Assembly: GCA_003488145.1 (NCBI GenBank)
Contig: DNMQ01000113.1
Span: 1-8,871 of the forward strand
DNA length: 8,871 nt
DNA from: Pseudomonas sp.
GTDB taxonomy: Bacteria; Pseudomonadota; Gammaproteobacteria; Pseudomonadales; Pseudomonadaceae
Direction: 5' to 3'
Positions 8,314 through 8,871 of this stretch are shown here, piece by piece. Position 1 is the first letter of the stretch; every line of letters begins with the position of its first letter. The notes under the pieces are model-generated. The model made no database searches. It was not told the origin of the DNA and was given only the letters and a program-made list of their open reading frames with translations. Both the position numbers and the translations under genes were made by a program.

Positions 8314-8780
8314 AGCTCTCCGTCGGTCAGGGCGACACACCAGGCTTCGCCCCGCGCGGTGTGGGGCGACAGGCGCAGCGTACGGCCGGCCTCATGCGGT
8401 GCAATGGTAATGTCCATGTCGGCCTTTGGCAAAATGCCGGCCCCGCGCTCCGGCCATTCGATCAGGCACAGCGCATTGCCTTCGAAATAGTCGCGGATGC
8501 CGAGGAACTCCAGTTCTTCCGGATCGACCAGACGATACAGGTCGAAGTGGTAAACCTGCACATCGTCCAACTCGTAGGGTTCGACCAATGTGAAGGTCGG
8601 ACTCTTGACCTTGCCCGCATGACCGAAGCCGCGAATCAGGCCGCGCGACAACGTGGTCTTGCCCGCACCGAGATCACCATGCAGATAGATGACGCCAAGA
8701 CCGCCGGTCGCCTGAGCGATGCGTGCGCCCAGCGCGAGCATGGCAGCCTCGTCCGCGGCATACAGATTCACTTCAGGCAT
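8310..8780 (-). CDS. tsaE: tRNA t6A37 biosynthesis ATPase TsaE
   Basis: A 156-residue cytoplasmic P-loop ATPase, the normal size for TsaE (YjeE). It works with TsaB and TsaD to load the threonylcarbamoyl group onto A37 of ANN-decoding tRNAs. Visible motifs are Walker A GDLGAGKT at residues 35-42, the SPTF switch-like segment at 60-63, HFDLYR with a Walker B-type Asp at 80, and IEWPER around 107-112, all family signatures. The ATG at 8780 gives the expected start, with the P-loop about 35 residues in. No strong Shine-Dalgarno precedes it, and it overlaps the nnrD end by 13 nt, so translation is probably coupled to nnrD. Its TGA overlaps the amiB start as ATGA. The protein is complete and has no missing motif. 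Confidence 0.95.
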   Translation of the reverse strand: MPEVNLYAADEAAMLALGARIAQATGGLGVIYLHGDLGAGKTTLSRGLIRGFGHAGKVKSPTFTLVEPYELDDVQVYHFDLYRLVDPEELEFLGIRDYFEGNALCLIEWPERGAGILPKADMDITIAPHEAGRTLRLSPHTARGEAWCVALTDGEL

Positions 8781-8871
8781 GGCGACTGCTCAGCGGGCAA
8801 CTGACGGAGCAGCGGAATCCGATAACTGGCGGCCAACCCACGGCCCTGGCTGCCCAGCCGCCCACCCGCCG
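8768..8871 (-). CDS. nnrD: NAD(P)H-hydrate epimerase/dehydratase, C-terminal end (partial)
   Basis: Only the last 33 codons and the TGA stop (8770-8768) are inside the window; the gene enters from the right edge. The frame reads a Gly-rich stretch ([15 protein letters not shown]) followed by an amphipathic IPLLRQLP tail. This resembles the end of the ADP-dependent dehydratase domain of the bifunctional YjeF/Nnr protein, where a G-x-RGLxA segment precedes the final helix. The family repairs hydrated NAD(P)H in the cytoplasm. The other two minus-strand frames give no recognisable protein. Its stop lies 13 nt inside tsaE, and nnrD directly before tsaE is the usual Pseudomonas order, which supports the call. 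The usual Asp in the ASDL-type motif is not present (SYRI here). With so little protein visible, identity rests on a short match plus synteny. Confidence 0.68.
   Translation of the reverse strand, partial: AGGRLGSQGRGLAASYRIPLLRQLPAEQSPCLK

Overview
The window is a compact bacterial core-genome segment in which every gene is read from the minus strand. Gene order in the direction of transcription (high to low coordinates) is nnrD (3' end only), tsaE, amiB, mutL, miaA, hfq, hflX, hflK, hflC, followed by a terminator. This order, the protein lengths and the near-complete Hfq match to the Pseudomonas protein point to a gammaproteobacterium of the Pseudomonas group. GC-rich codon use, a TTG start for hflX and an endonuclease-type MutL fit this. 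The genus-level call is firm; the species is not determined (a Stutzerimonas-like lineage is a guess).

Upstream block (8871 to 4923): the last 33 codons of nnrD (metabolite repair) overlap tsaE (tRNA t6A modification) by 13 nt. tsaE and amiB (periplasmic amidase with AMIN, amidase_3 and LysM domains) share an ATGA overlap, and so do amiB and mutL (mismatch repair, with the endonuclease and clamp-binding motifs). A 79-nt spacer leads to miaA (tRNA i6A37 synthesis). The overlaps suggest one translationally coupled message.

Downstream block (3951 to 145): a 93-nt gap precedes hfq (RNA chaperone). hflX (ribosome-associated GTPase) begins 11 nt after hfq with a TTG start. A 98-nt gap with a strong GC hairpin precedes hflK, which overlaps hflC by one base; these encode the HflKC membrane complex around FtsH. 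Beyond hflC are a 16-bp perfect palindrome, a possible promoter and a clear intrinsic terminator at 41-62. In Pseudomonas hisZ and purA usually follow, but they are not visible here.

The genes are functionally mixed: tRNA modification (tsaE, miaA), cell-wall cleavage (amiB), DNA repair (mutL), RNA regulation and ribosome rescue (hfq, hflX) and membrane proteolysis control (hflKC). This is the conserved proteobacterial amiB-mutL-miaA-hfq-hflXKC superoperon. I see no mobile element, tRNA, rRNA, CRISPR array or new defence-type system. The items worth a second look are in the intergenic regions: two places where a candidate promoter points straight into a hairpin, the palindrome after hflC, a sigma54-like site before hfq, and several start-codon corrections.
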